Below, one piece after another: positions 7,625-14,160 of a stretch of DNA of 29,176 nt. The DNA lies in the IMG/VR virus record IMGVR_UViG_3300025282_000171, positions 1 through 29,176 of that record; one strand, given 5' to 3'. The notes beneath the pieces were generated by a model. It made no database searches, had not been told where the DNA came from, and saw only the letters and a program-made list of their open reading frames with translations. The position numbers and the translations under genes are program-made. The stretch's first letter is position 1, and each line of letters begins with the position of its first letter. The stretch comes from a virus.

Positions 7625-9684
7625 TAATATGGCCCTAATAGTCCCTGTTGGGGTTCACGTTTTCTGTCTGCCGCCTCTAGACCTTTAGCTGTCTGTATCG
7701 CCACCTGTGGGGCAGAGGTTCGGCCTACGTGCCCCGCTATCTGTTGTGTGGTTGGTCCCTTATGCAGGGCGGCTGCCCTCTGTATGTCTTGATAAGCCAT
7801 CCCTGCCTGCGGCTCTCCTCTGGACAACCCCTCCCCAAGATCCCAAGCGTCTTTATGGCTAAGGCCTTTAAGGTTGTGCTTCGCTAAAATATCGTCACTA
7901 AAAGACATGCGTTGAGGGGTAATCGAGATGAACTGGTTTTTCATACCGCCTTCAGTAACTTTATTTAACCATCCTTTTCCTGCACCTAGAGCCAACTGAT
8001 CCATTCCTATCTGGAACATACGACCGGTTTCAGGGTTTAGAACCGTGCGTACTCGCACATGGCCTAGCAGCTGATCACCCGTAAGACCCTCAAAACCCCA
8101 ACTAATAAGCCCATCTTTGCCCGCGCTGCGAAATCCACGATCATTAAGCTGTCTAAAATCATTTCCAATCCCAGGCGGTCTGTTTAGAAAGACGGGTCTG
8201 TGTTTGAGAGATGTTTTTATAGATCCGTTTTTGTTATATTGCAACTTGAAAACTTTGATTGTTTCCCCATTCAGGTTCACTGTCTCACTTTCACGATAGC
8301 GTTTTTTACTAGCTACGGTCTTACCCTCAGTAGCTTCTCGCCACCCCATAGCGCGTAAATCAAGCTCTTTCTGGAATTTTGCTTTCTTGGCCAGATTCAA
8401 CTCATCAATTTCGTTAAGGAAATCCTGAGCAGTAAACCTTCTGTCTGGAATCTGCCCCTTGCTGCGTTTTGTCATCAGGGAGTCCCACGCTGCTTGCATT
8501 GAGTATAGAGGCTGATCCGCTATCTTTGCCCTATATGGCGTTCCGGCCTTGTCACTCCTCGTAGCTGTTGTTGTTTTGATCGGCGGCCAATCAGGGTTAA
8601 TCAAATGATCGTTCTTCAGCAAGGGCTTCTGCCTGGAGGCTTTTAAGGACGTGGTCATCATTTTGCCTGTACTTTCCAGACTCTCTACCTTGTGCGCTAA
8701 GTTGAGCGGTAGCCCGCGCTCTAACGCATTAAACTCACGCACAATATGCGGGGTTATGTGACCGGCAACCTCATCCGTAATCTGCATCCCAGTAAGCTCT
8801 GATAGCGTCTGGGGGTTGTCAAGAAGCTGCTGACCGGTGACCTGGATCTCCCGTGGGAATATTCCCTTGCCGGCCTGTGCCAGATCCGGTGGAATCTCCA
8901 GCCCGTACTGACGGCGCATACTAAGCTCCTTTGCGACCTCGTTAACGTAACTGCGTTTTAGCTTGGGTATATCAGCGCCGGGAACAGGATTGTCTATCTT
9001 ACTCTGTATGCTACGCATTGCGCTGGTGGTGGCTGAGCTAAACCCACGGGCAGCATCATAAGCGGCTTGTGGGCCCACGGTGCTAAGCGTTTTCCGGGCC
9101 ACCATCTCTGCTGGCATACGGACATAATGCTGGGCACGCCCCATGGGGTTACCACTGTACCAGCCCTGTCGCAGCAATTTTGCTTCTGTCGAGAGTGGGG
9201 CTATTACCCCCTTTTTGATGGCGGTGGCTATAGGCTTCGTAAGTCCCGTTCCAAGGGATGAGATCCAGTATGCTGCCTCGCCAACCCCAGGGCTACCTGT
9301 CATACCCTCAACACCTCGCCCAAATTCTGCGAATGGCCAGTCAATAAGGCCCACTAAGTCTCCAAGAGCGGCGGACGATGCTGCTCCAGACTGGGTTTTA
9401 GTTTTCGGCCGATACTGCCAGCGATTCATAGCTTTGTCGAACTGCTCAGCACCCTGCTCACGGTTCCAGAAGGGCATACCCTCAACACCCTCTCCCTTCT
9501 TTGTCCAGGGGGTCATTGACGGGGCAAGCCATTCGGGCCTGTCAGACCAATCCAGAGCAGCTGCACCAGCTTCTGGGGCGGCCATAAGCACGCTACCAAG
9601 GGCTGACGGGAGGAATCCAAGGGCCTCGTGCGTGCCCCCAGCTACATCTAGTAGTCCCTTTTTCCAGTCTTCCCAAGTAGCCAT
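7624..9684 (-). CDS. Large protein of unknown function, first gene of the packaging/head operon
   Basis: A 686-aa protein with no domain I can name with confidence. The N-terminal 200 residues have Gly/Ala-rich, moderately hydrophobic stretches (LGFLPSALGSVLMAAPEAGA, then IATAIKKGVIAPLSTEAKLL) like the amphipathic starts of ejected or internal virion proteins. The middle is charged and helical. The C-terminal third has LISWGFEGLTGDQLLGHVRV and a Gln-rich end. It is transcribed with terminase and portal. It may be a virion-internal or polyvalent protein; a distant link to the 974-aa protein at the right end is possible but not shown. No clear ribosome site was seen before the ATG at 9684. Confidence 0.7.
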   Translation of the reverse strand: MATWEDWKKGLLDVAGGTHEALGFLPSALGSVLMAAPEAGAAALDWSDRPEWLAPSMTPWTKKGEGVEGMPFWNREQGAEQFDKAMNRWQYRPKTKTQSGAASSAALGDLVGLIDWPFAEFGRGVEGMTGSPGVGEAAYWISSLGTGLTKPIATAIKKGVIAPLSTEAKLLRQGWYSGNPMGRAQHYVRMPAEMVARKTLSTVGPQAAYDAARGFSSATTSAMRSIQSKIDNPVPGADIPKLKRSYVNEVAKELSMRRQYGLEIPPDLAQAGKGIFPREIQVTGQQLLDNPQTLSELTGMQITDEVAGHITPHIVREFNALERGLPLNLAHKVESLESTGKMMTTSLKASRQKPLLKNDHLINPDWPPIKTTTATRSDKAGTPYRAKIADQPLYSMQAAWDSLMTKRSKGQIPDRRFTAQDFLNEIDELNLAKKAKFQKELDLRAMGWREATEGKTVASKKRYRESETVNLNGETIKVFKLQYNKNGSIKTSLKHRPVFLNRPPGIGNDFRQLNDRGFRSAGKDGLISWGFEGLTGDQLLGHVRVRTVLNPETGRMFQIGMDQLALGAGKGWLNKVTEGGMKNQFISITPQRMSFSDDILAKHNLKGLSHKDAWDLGEGLSRGEPQAGMAYQDIQRAAALHKGPTTQQIAGHVGRTSAPQVAIQTAKGLEAADRKREPQQGLLGPY

Positions 9685-9944
9685 ATTAGTGTATTCTTAT
9701 GTTGGTTGAAATTGCCCACCGCTGTATGGGTAGGATATATAAAAAATAGAGAAAACAAAAAGGGGGGCCAGGGGCCTCTTCAGATCTGATCTTGACTACT
9801 TTTTTCTGCCGATCGGTGGGGTTTCCTACTTTACATATTACTAGTTATGCGAACATACTATTTTACTGGGTTATTATCTGCGCGATTCTATCTGCTGGAC
9901 TGGTTTGCCGGCCGTGTGTGTGCGTGGTCCGCACATTGTTTCGC

Positions 9945-10047
9945 GCTCTCTTCTCTGTTCTGCTGTTCTGCTCTCTTCTCTGCTCTGCTCTGCTTCTCTC
10001 TGCTTCTCTCTGCTCTGCTGTTCTCTTCTCTGCTGCTCTGCTTCTCA
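9945..10047. repeat. Low-complexity polypyrimidine tract of TCTGC/TCTCT units
   Basis: About 100 bp made almost only of C and T with spaced G, built from variants of TCTGCT, TCTCTTCTCTGCT and a 10-bp unit TGCTTCTCTC that occurs twice in tandem. The opposite strand is purine-rich (AGCAGAGAAG-like). It sits 30 bp upstream of the rightward promoter. It looks like slipped-strand expansion. It might act as a DNA structure or unwinding element or as an untranslated leader; function is not shown. Confidence 0.85.
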
Positions 10048-10076
10048 GCTGATAAAGAATAGTCGGGCAAAACCGG

Positions 10077-10105
10077 TTGCAGTCTAGCTGCCCATCGTTT
10101 ATATT
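10077..10105 (+). promoter_or_regulatory. Sigma70-like promoter P1
   Basis: TTGCAG (10077-10082) and TATATT (10100-10105) are separated by 17 bp, a good sigma70 match, 32 bp upstream of the first cassette start codon. The spacer carries GCAG-TCTAG-CTGC, an imperfect palindrome that could be an operator. The 14 bases CCATCGTTTATAYT ending at the -10 are shared with promoter P2 at 12556-12585. Confidence 0.65.
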
Positions 10106-10136
10106 CGGTCTGTCACTAATCAATCGAGACACTACT

Positions 10137-10274
10137 ATGATAGAAGCGATAATCGGATGGTCCGTATTCGGACTACTAGTAGCTGCCGCATTAGTGCCGG
10201 TACTCTATTTACTGGCAGCGGTAGCTATATCTATAGTATCACTAGGTAACATGGGAGAGTCAGATGACGACTAA
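10137..10274 (+). CDS. Mini membrane protein (45 aa)
   Basis: A 45-aa protein that is almost one long hydrophobic helix (residues 2-38), ending in an acidic tail GESDDD. ATG at 10137 is preferred over an in-frame upstream start at 10077, which would lie on the -35 box. It is the first gene behind promoter P1 and overlaps the next gene by 11 nt. The role is unknown; a short early membrane protein could be a host-takeover or superinfection factor (inference). Confidence 0.55.
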   Translation: MIEAIIGWSVFGLLVAAALVPVLYLLAAVAISIVSLGNMGESDDD

Positions 10275-10956
10275 CGCACATTACACCGCACGGTCTAGCA
10301 ATAACAAGACCGGGCCGGTAGCTGGCACTACTATATCCAGCGATAGCTGCCCGGATAGCTGTGCACTAAAATATATAGTTGACGCTGCCGGCAATCGTAA
10401 ACCGGGCCCATGCTATGCTAAACATGGTCCCATCAGCTGGCACTGGAAAAAGGTAGATAGTGGCGCTCGTGGCGATAGCTACCGTGACACGCTGGATAAT
10501 CTACGCAAGCTACCACGTAGTCGCGTAATACGGCATAAATTCGCTGGAGATGACCCGCACGACGACGGCGCCGTGATCGAGTCGGACTATCTATATAAAG
10601 TAGAATGTACCGGCCGAAACCCGCATATCGACTACACCCATCACGAGCCCACGCCGCATAACATCGCGATATGGGAAAAAGGTAGAGCCCGTGGTTTTGT
10701 TCAGAATCTGAGCGCCGATAACATCACCGACGCCGATACTAAATACGATACCGGCTTTCCTGTAACCGTAGTGCTACCCATCGACGCACCTAAAGTGTCC
10801 TACACGCCGCACGGCCGCAAAATAGTAGCCTGCCCGGCAGAGTCTGCCAATATTCAGTGTGTAGACTGTAAATTATGTGCTAGTGAGCGACCCTATATTA
10901 TCGGGTTTAGGGCTCACGGCACTATGAAAAAATCATTATCGGAGAGTCTGACATGA
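10264..10956 (+). CDS. Cysteine-rich phage protein (DUF7227-like, Gp88-like cysteine pattern)
   Basis: A 230-aa protein starting NNKTGPVAGTTISSDSCPDSC near residues 13-33, with C29, C33 and C50 (GPCYAKHGP) and a C-terminal cluster C190, C199, C202 and C205 (ACPAES, then QCVDCKLCA). This matches a phage family I recall as DUF7227, and the CPA...CxxCxxC ending recalls phage Gp88-type proteins. The cysteines probably bind an Fe-S cluster or zinc. The biochemical role is unknown. It overlaps the methyltransferase-like gene by 4 nt (ATGA), and both follow an identical GGAGAG ribosome site, so the two are likely co-expressed and may act together. Confidence 0.7.
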   Translation: MTTNAHYTARSSNNKTGPVAGTTISSDSCPDSCALKYIVDAAGNRKPGPCYAKHGPISWHWKKVDSGARGDSYRDTLDNLRKLPRSRVIRHKFAGDDPHDDGAVIESDYLYKVECTGRNPHIDYTHHEPTPHNIAIWEKGRARGFVQNLSADNITDADTKYDTGFPVTVVLPIDAPKVSYTPHGRKIVACPAESANIQCVDCKLCASERPYIIGFRAHGTMKKSLSESLT

Positions 10957-11717
10957 AAAGAGATATCGTAATTTCACTATTCGACAAAACCGGCGAATCA
11001 CTGAAGCCGTGGCGTGACGCGGGCTATTACTGCGTCACATTCGACAACCAGCATCCAGTGTTTGACGGACAGTACCATCTGTCCGACGGTATCTGGAAAA
11101 TCAATTTAGACCTATTAGATATAGAGCCGGCTAACATACTGCTGGAAATTGAGCGCGTTATAAATGGGCGCTCTGATGATCTGGATTCACTACGCGGTAT
11201 AGCTGAGCGTGTCGCGTTTATTTCCTGCTACCCGCCATGCGATTCGCTAGCTGTCAGTGGCGCTCGCTGGTTTAAGGGTAAGGGTTTACGCTCACTAGCT
11301 GATAGCGTTCACATGTTCGCTACAGCGGCAGATTTCTGCGAATTTTTCCAGACCGACGGAGAATACCCGCCCGTGCCGTACTATATAGAAAACCCGGTTA
11401 GCACTATTAGCACGTACTGGCGAAAACCAGACTACAGCTATCACCCGTGGCAGTACAGCGGGCTAGAGCCGGCAGACTGTTATACGAAAAAAACATGTTT
11501 GTGGACCGGCGGCGGCATGGTTATGCCGGCGGCAGACTGTGATCCAGATTGCCAACCCGACGACCGTATACATAAAGCGGCGCCCGGTCCAGACCGTAAG
11601 AATTTTCGCAGTGCCACGCCGGCCGGATTCGCTCGCGCTGTATTTCTAGCAAACACGCCCATCAGTGACCGGCTGCGCTACCGATTCAAATCAATCAAAA
11701 CGGAGAGTCTGACATGA
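10953..11717 (+). CDS. DNA cytosine-C5-methyltransferase-like protein
   Basis: A 254-aa protein with C5-methyltransferase-like landmarks: a motif I-like ISLFDKTGES near residues 7-16, a catalytic-loop CYPPCDSLAVSGARW with PPC at 94-96, and a motif VI-like IENPVS at 145-150. A conserved YTKKTCLWTGGG follows. The usual C-terminal target-recognition domain is reduced, as in compact phage relatives. It would transfer a methyl group from S-adenosylmethionine to cytosine in phage DNA to evade restriction; a deviant or inactive function cannot be excluded. It is coupled to neighbours on both sides by ATGA overlaps. Confidence 0.75.
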   Translation: MKRDIVISLFDKTGESLKPWRDAGYYCVTFDNQHPVFDGQYHLSDGIWKINLDLLDIEPANILLEIERVINGRSDDLDSLRGIAERVAFISCYPPCDSLAVSGARWFKGKGLRSLADSVHMFATAADFCEFFQTDGEYPPVPYYIENPVSTISTYWRKPDYSYHPWQYSGLEPADCYTKKTCLWTGGGMVMPAADCDPDCQPDDRIHKAAPGPDRKNFRSATPAGFARAVFLANTPISDRLRYRFKSIKTESLT

Positions 11718-11914
11718 ACAATATTGCCGGCAGTCTAGTTATCGACAATTACCACACCACATACCGTGGCCAGCGAGTACAAGTTAAAGTGCTGCTGCCA
11801 CAATACGACCCAGAGCCGCCCGTGCGGCCAGTGTTCAAATTCATACACGGTCCAGTAACGCGGCACGGCTGCCGCCAGTCGTGCTACACTGTACAAATAG
11901 GCGCCCCAGCATAA
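11714..11914 (+). CDS. Small hypothetical protein, last gene of the modification-like cassette
   Basis: A 66-aa protein beginning MNNIAGSLVIDNYHTTYRG, rich in Arg, His and Pro, with two C-terminal cysteines (CRQSCY). Its start overlaps the methyltransferase-like stop (ATGA) behind the same GGAGAGTCTGAC ribosome site. A terminator follows 25 bp after the stop. I do not recognise a family. Confidence 0.6.
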   Translation: MNNIAGSLVIDNYHTTYRGQRVQVKVLLPQYDPEPPVRPVFKFIHGPVTRHGCRQSCYTVQIGAPA

Positions 11915-11938
11915 GTAGGCGCTAGTAACGCACGAGAG

Positions 11939-11963
11939 CCCCGCTACGGCGGGGTTTTCTTTT
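11939..11963 (+). terminator. Rho-independent terminator
   Basis: A perfect 6-bp GC stem (CCCCGC / GCGGGG) closes a TACG tetraloop and is followed by TTTTCTTTT. It ends the P1-driven cassette. Confidence 0.9.
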
Positions 11964-11989
11964 GCTGGTGTACCTGTACGGACAAACGC

Positions 11990-12211
11990 CTAAACGTCAC
12001 GCTGGGGCGATTCTAGCGCCTCCTGCAGCGTGTTCGCTGGGTGTTTGTCTCGTGGTGTTTTTTTCCTGTCACGATATGCCGCGGACTGGTTGAACGATCG
12101 GGCATGTTTCGCGACTAAATTTCGTTGCATTTTTCTCGCCCGCTGGTGCTTCTCACCCGACCGATCTGGCATGGTCGGAGACTTACGGCGATGGTCGGAG
12201 ATCCTGGCCAA
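11990..12211 (-). CDS. Small basic phage protein (DUF7230-like), antisense to its neighbours
   Basis: A protein of up to 73 aa, Arg/Lys/His-rich, with the segment NLVAKHARSFNQSAAYRDRKK. This matches a widespread small phage family I recall as DUF7230 (NPVAKHxxxxN...xxKDKKK); the function is unknown. The start is uncertain: TTG at 12211 has a strong GGGGGGA ribosome site, while ATG at 12172 or 12130 would shorten it to 60 or 46 aa and keep the conserved part. It is the only leftward gene between two rightward units. Confidence 0.6.
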   Translation of the reverse strand: MARISDHRRKSPTMPDRSGEKHQRARKMQRNLVAKHARSFNQSAAYRDRKKTPRDKHPANTLQEALESPQRDV

Positions 12212-12224
12212 TCTTCCCCCCTAT

Positions 12225-12244
12225 ATTGGTACAGAATTGGTACA
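12225..12244. promoter_or_regulatory. Paired direct repeats, possible operator
   Basis: ATTGGTACA occurs twice, at 12225-12233 and 12236-12244, with an 11-bp period (one helical turn), just upstream of the leftward gene's possible TTG start. The spacing suits a protein that binds the same DNA face twice. The regulator is unknown. Confidence 0.4.
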
Positions 12245-12452
12245 CTATTCTTGGAACTGTCATTTAGACGTATGTGCCCCTCTACGGGAGCTGGCTTGGT
12301 CCAATGCTGATCTTATCATCCCAGATTTACGGCTCTGCCAGGCCGGCCCCATGTTTGATGGGCACGTTATCGATGTTTACCACCCCGTCTTGAGGGCGTC
12401 AGCAATGCAGCACCTTGGCATCCGATGGATCGAGCGCTAACGATCATGATTG

Positions 12453-12495
12453 AGTTGTCGGATACAACTAACAACAAAGTATTCTCTTCTATAAT
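12453..12495 (+). promoter_or_regulatory. Dyad AGTTGT-N5-ACAACT upstream of a TATAAT box
   Basis: A perfect 6-bp inverted repeat (12453-12458 and 12464-12469) is followed 20 bp later by a consensus TATAAT (12490-12495). No good -35 sits 16-18 bp before that box, so an activator-dependent or weak promoter is possible, with the dyad as binding site. This is inference from pattern only. Confidence 0.4.
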
Positions 12496-12555
12496 AGTAA
12501 TCTATTAGGCGCAAGCCATTGATTCTAAAGGCGTAAAAATAAAGTCAGAAAAAGG

Positions 12556-12585
12556 TAGACAGCGCCTGGCGCCATCGTTTATACT
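12556..12585 (+). promoter_or_regulatory. Sigma70-like promoter P2 with palindromic spacer
   Basis: TAGACA (12556-12561) and TATACT (12580-12585) are separated by 18 bp, 19 bp before the start codon at 12605. The spacer contains GCGCC-T-GGCGC, a perfect palindrome and likely operator. The segment CCATCGTTTATACT is shared with P1, suggesting a common regulatory input. Confidence 0.65.
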
Positions 12586-12604
12586 GGGCTCAGTCAACGG
12601 AGAA

Positions 12605-12799
12605 ATGAAAATGAGAAACGGACACCAGCAACAGACGCAGTGGAGAAGGGAGCGAGCCCACAGCCGAGAAGCAAATTTCGGCAGCGGTCGAGCCGACGGG
12701 CTCTCTAAGATGTTCGGCAAGCTGGCCGATGAGTACGCAATCTACAAAGCGTGCGCCCCGGCGCCCCATAAATCTTTTGACGAGTGGCTGGAAAGCTAG
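12605..12799 (+). CDS. Small hypothetical protein
   Basis: A 64-aa protein, first gene behind P2, with GGAGA 1-6 bases before the ATG. The N-terminal third is Gln/Arg/His-rich, and the rest forms a helical LSKMFGKLADEYAIYKAC region ending in KSFDEWLES. I recognise no domain. It is followed 3 bp later by the next gene, which has its own ribosome site. Confidence 0.6.
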   Translation: MKMRNGHQQQTQWRRERAHSREANFGSGRADGLSKMFGKLADEYAIYKACAPAPHKSFDEWLES

Positions 12800-12802
12800 G
12801 AG

Positions 12803-13105
12803 ATGCACATGAGAGCTTGGAAATTATTTAACCTCAGGAAAGACGGGTCGATCGGGCCCCTCTTCATCAACCGCAGACAGCGAATTCCCGCCGGCCATTG
12901 GTTGCCGGCAGAATCCCACCCCACGAGGGGTTTCAAGTTGCGGCCGCAGTGGCACGCGACCAGCGCCCCGGTAGCGCCGCACCTATCTGAGAAAGGCAGG
13001 GTCTGGCGTGAAGTGGAGCTGCGCGGGGTGACGGAAATGATCCGCCCCAATTCCCAAGGCGGCAAGTGGTTTTTAGCCGACAATCTGATGGTAGTACCGG
13101 TCTAG
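12803..13105 (+). CDS. Conserved phage hypothetical protein
   Basis: A 100-aa protein with the pattern RAWKLFNLRKDGSIGPLFIN at the start, GHWLPAESHPTRGFKLRPQW in the middle, then APHLSEKGRVW and RPNSQGGKWFLADNL near the end. I recall this combination as a widespread phage family of unknown function found among early small genes. Two starts (ATG 12803 and 12809) are possible; the second matches the family N-terminus MRAWKLF better. A GGAG site lies upstream. Confidence 0.75.
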   Translation: MHMRAWKLFNLRKDGSIGPLFINRRQRIPAGHWLPAESHPTRGFKLRPQWHATSAPVAPHLSEKGRVWREVELRGVTEMIRPNSQGGKWFLADNLMVVPV

Positions 13106-13114
13106 GAGATAGCT

Positions 13115-13363
13115 ATGAAAAACGAGTGTGGAAAAACCCGCCGTGTAGATGACCCATATGAAGTGTGGGAAAACGAAGAAACTGGCTGGACATGGCACGT
13201 ACTCAAGAAGTATCAGCGCCCTGACAAGGAAGCTGCCAACCCCCACGCTCGCTGGTTTGTCGCAGCGAAATCGCCGTACACCTACGGTAGCTGGGAATAT
13301 GGAGACACCTATGTGTCGGACGTTAAAACCTATGGGGTAAAGGTGTGGGAAAAGGAGTTATGA
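13115..13363 (+). CDS. Conserved small phage protein
   Basis: An 82-aa protein rich in Trp and Tyr with PYEVWENEETGWTWHVLKKY and ARWFVAAKSPYTYGSWEYGD. From memory this resembles a conserved family of small early phage proteins of unknown function. AGGAGA precedes the ATG. It overlaps the next gene by 4 nt (ATGA). Confidence 0.75.
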   Translation: MKNECGKTRRVDDPYEVWENEETGWTWHVLKKYQRPDKEAANPHARWFVAAKSPYTYGSWEYGDTYVSDVKTYGVKVWEKEL

Positions 13364-13557
13364 AACGACGCGGTCAGCGAGTCAAGCTGAAGCACACCGA
13401 CACCGGCGACGTTGCCGAGATCGTAGTGGTGCTGGCCGACAGCAAGCAGGGCTACCTTGGTGGCTCGATAAAAGATGTATCCCCAATGGTGCTTCACTCC
13501 CTAGAGAAACAGGAGTGGAGCTGGTATCACCCATCTGAATGGAGAGAATTGAAATGA
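13360..13557 (+). CDS. Small hypothetical protein
   Basis: A 65-aa protein. ATG at 13360 overlaps the preceding stop and follows AAAGGAG; an in-frame upstream GTG-type start at 13345 is less likely. It begins MKRRGQRVKLKHTDTGDVAE and ends with a Trp-rich EWSWYHPSEWRELK, resembling small beta-barrel-type phage proteins. The function is unknown. Confidence 0.65.
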   Translation: MKRRGQRVKLKHTDTGDVAEIVVVLADSKQGYLGGSIKDVSPMVLHSLEKQEWSWYHPSEWRELK

Positions 13558-13853
13558 TGATCACTAAGAAGTCTATGTTTTCGGGCACCGCCCACACGAT
13601 GGAGCTGCCTGTTACGCAGGTGCAGCTGGACCGGTGGCAAGGTGGCGAGCTGATTCAGACGGTGTTCCCGTTTCTCAGCAGTTCGGAGCGTGAGTTCCTG
13701 ATGACAGGGGTCACAGCTGCCGAGTGGGACCATGAGTTTGGTGGTGCTGGCTCGCTGTATGCTGGCGATGAGGGCCAACACTCTGCTGATGATGGCCCCA
13801 GATACGAGGACCATGAACCAAATCCATATAACGGAACTTATAGTGAGGAATAA
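13554..13853 (+). CDS. Conserved small phage protein
   Basis: A 99-aa protein from ATG 13554, which overlaps the preceding stop by 4 nt and has GGAGAG 7 nt upstream. The core reads MFSGTAHTMELPVTQVQLDR, then WQGGELIQTVFPFLSSSERE and FLMTGVTAAEWDHEFG. I recall this as a common phage family of unknown function in early regions. The C-terminal 35 residues are Gly/Asp/Glu-rich and probably disordered. Confidence 0.75.
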   Translation: MMITKKSMFSGTAHTMELPVTQVQLDRWQGGELIQTVFPFLSSSEREFLMTGVTAAEWDHEFGGAGSLYAGDEGQHSADDGPRYEDHEPNPYNGTYSEE

Positions 13854-13856
13854 ACC

Positions 13857-14075
13857 ATGAGCAAGAAAGCTACAAAAAAGTCCAAATCAACTTTGACGCC
13901 CCAAGATAGGGCGGATATTATCAAAGCTCTGAATAAAAGCCGGAGCCTAGCGAGTGACGTGCTAGAGTGTGGGTCAGCAATGGCCAACGATTGTCACGAG
14001 GTGGGTAATCTCCTGAGAAAACTGGGGGGCCAGCTGGGGCTTAAACAGGAAAATTGGTACAGTGATTTTGAGTGA
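13857..14075 (+). CDS. Small hypothetical protein, last gene of the P2 operon
   Basis: A 72-aa protein with a Lys-rich N-terminus (MSKKATKKSKSTL) followed by a helical region with two cysteines and NLLRKLGGQLGL. It ends ENWYSDFE. It follows the preceding gene by 3 bp and is followed by a strong terminator. No family recognised. Confidence 0.6.
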   Translation: MSKKATKKSKSTLTPQDRADIIKALNKSRSLASDVLECGSAMANDCHEVGNLLRKLGGQLGLKQENWYSDFE

Positions 14076-14090
14076 GGTTGGGTATTGCAG

Positions 14091-14122
14091 CCGGGGTCCA
14101 CAAACTGGGCCCTGGTTTTTTT
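14091..14122 (+). terminator. Rho-independent terminator
   Basis: A 10-bp stem (CCGGGGTCCA / TGGGCCCTGG, two G-T wobbles) with loop CAAAC is followed by seven T. It ends the P2 small-gene operon; no clear promoter was seen between it and the next gene, so some read-through is likely. Confidence 0.9.
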
Positions 14123-14160
14123 ATTTATTATCAAGGAGATACGTCAGGAAGATTATTAAT

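Larger units (their letters stand above)
9685..10136. other. Divergent intergenic control region (452 bp)
   Basis: This gap separates the leftward packaging operon from the rightward early cassette. It contains an A-rich/T-rich stretch at 9738-9765 with a GGCC-AGG-GGCC inverted repeat at about 9767-9777, a pyrimidine-only-like tract (9945-10047) and a sigma70-like promoter facing right (10077-10105). No convincing leftward promoter was found, so the late operon may use a phage-specific promoter. Frames crossing the C/T tract exist on both strands but look like low-complexity artefacts. Confidence 0.7.
12212..12604. other. Intergenic control region (393 bp)
   Basis: It lies between the leftward basic-protein gene and the next rightward operon. 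It holds the paired ATTGGTACA repeats, the AGTTGT/ACAACT dyad, a TATAAT box at 12490-12495 and promoter P2. A rightward frame from ATG 12171 to 12440 (90 aa) crosses the left half; I recognise nothing in it and it overlaps the better-supported minus-strand gene, so it is not called. No RNA gene was recognised. Confidence 0.6.

Noticed and set aside
9143-9709. 188-aa frame opposite the 686-aa gene
   Set aside because: No ribosome site, no family resemblance, and it lies wholly antisense to a long well-formed gene.
9765-9785. Possible terminator at the GGCC-AGG-GGCC repeat
   Set aside because: The stem is only 4 bp, and the A/T-run fits poorly in either direction.
9792-10132. Frames on both strands crossing the C/T tract (a Leu/Ser/Cys-rich one and an Arg/Glu/Gln-rich one)
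   Set aside because: Composition comes entirely from the low-complexity tract, there is no ribosome site, and promoter P1 overlaps the ends.
12030-12440. Rightward frame of 136 aa (or 90 aa from ATG 12171)
   Set aside because: Overlaps the family-supported minus-strand basic gene, has no convincing ribosome site, and no part is recognised. It may be a remnant, but there is too little to call.
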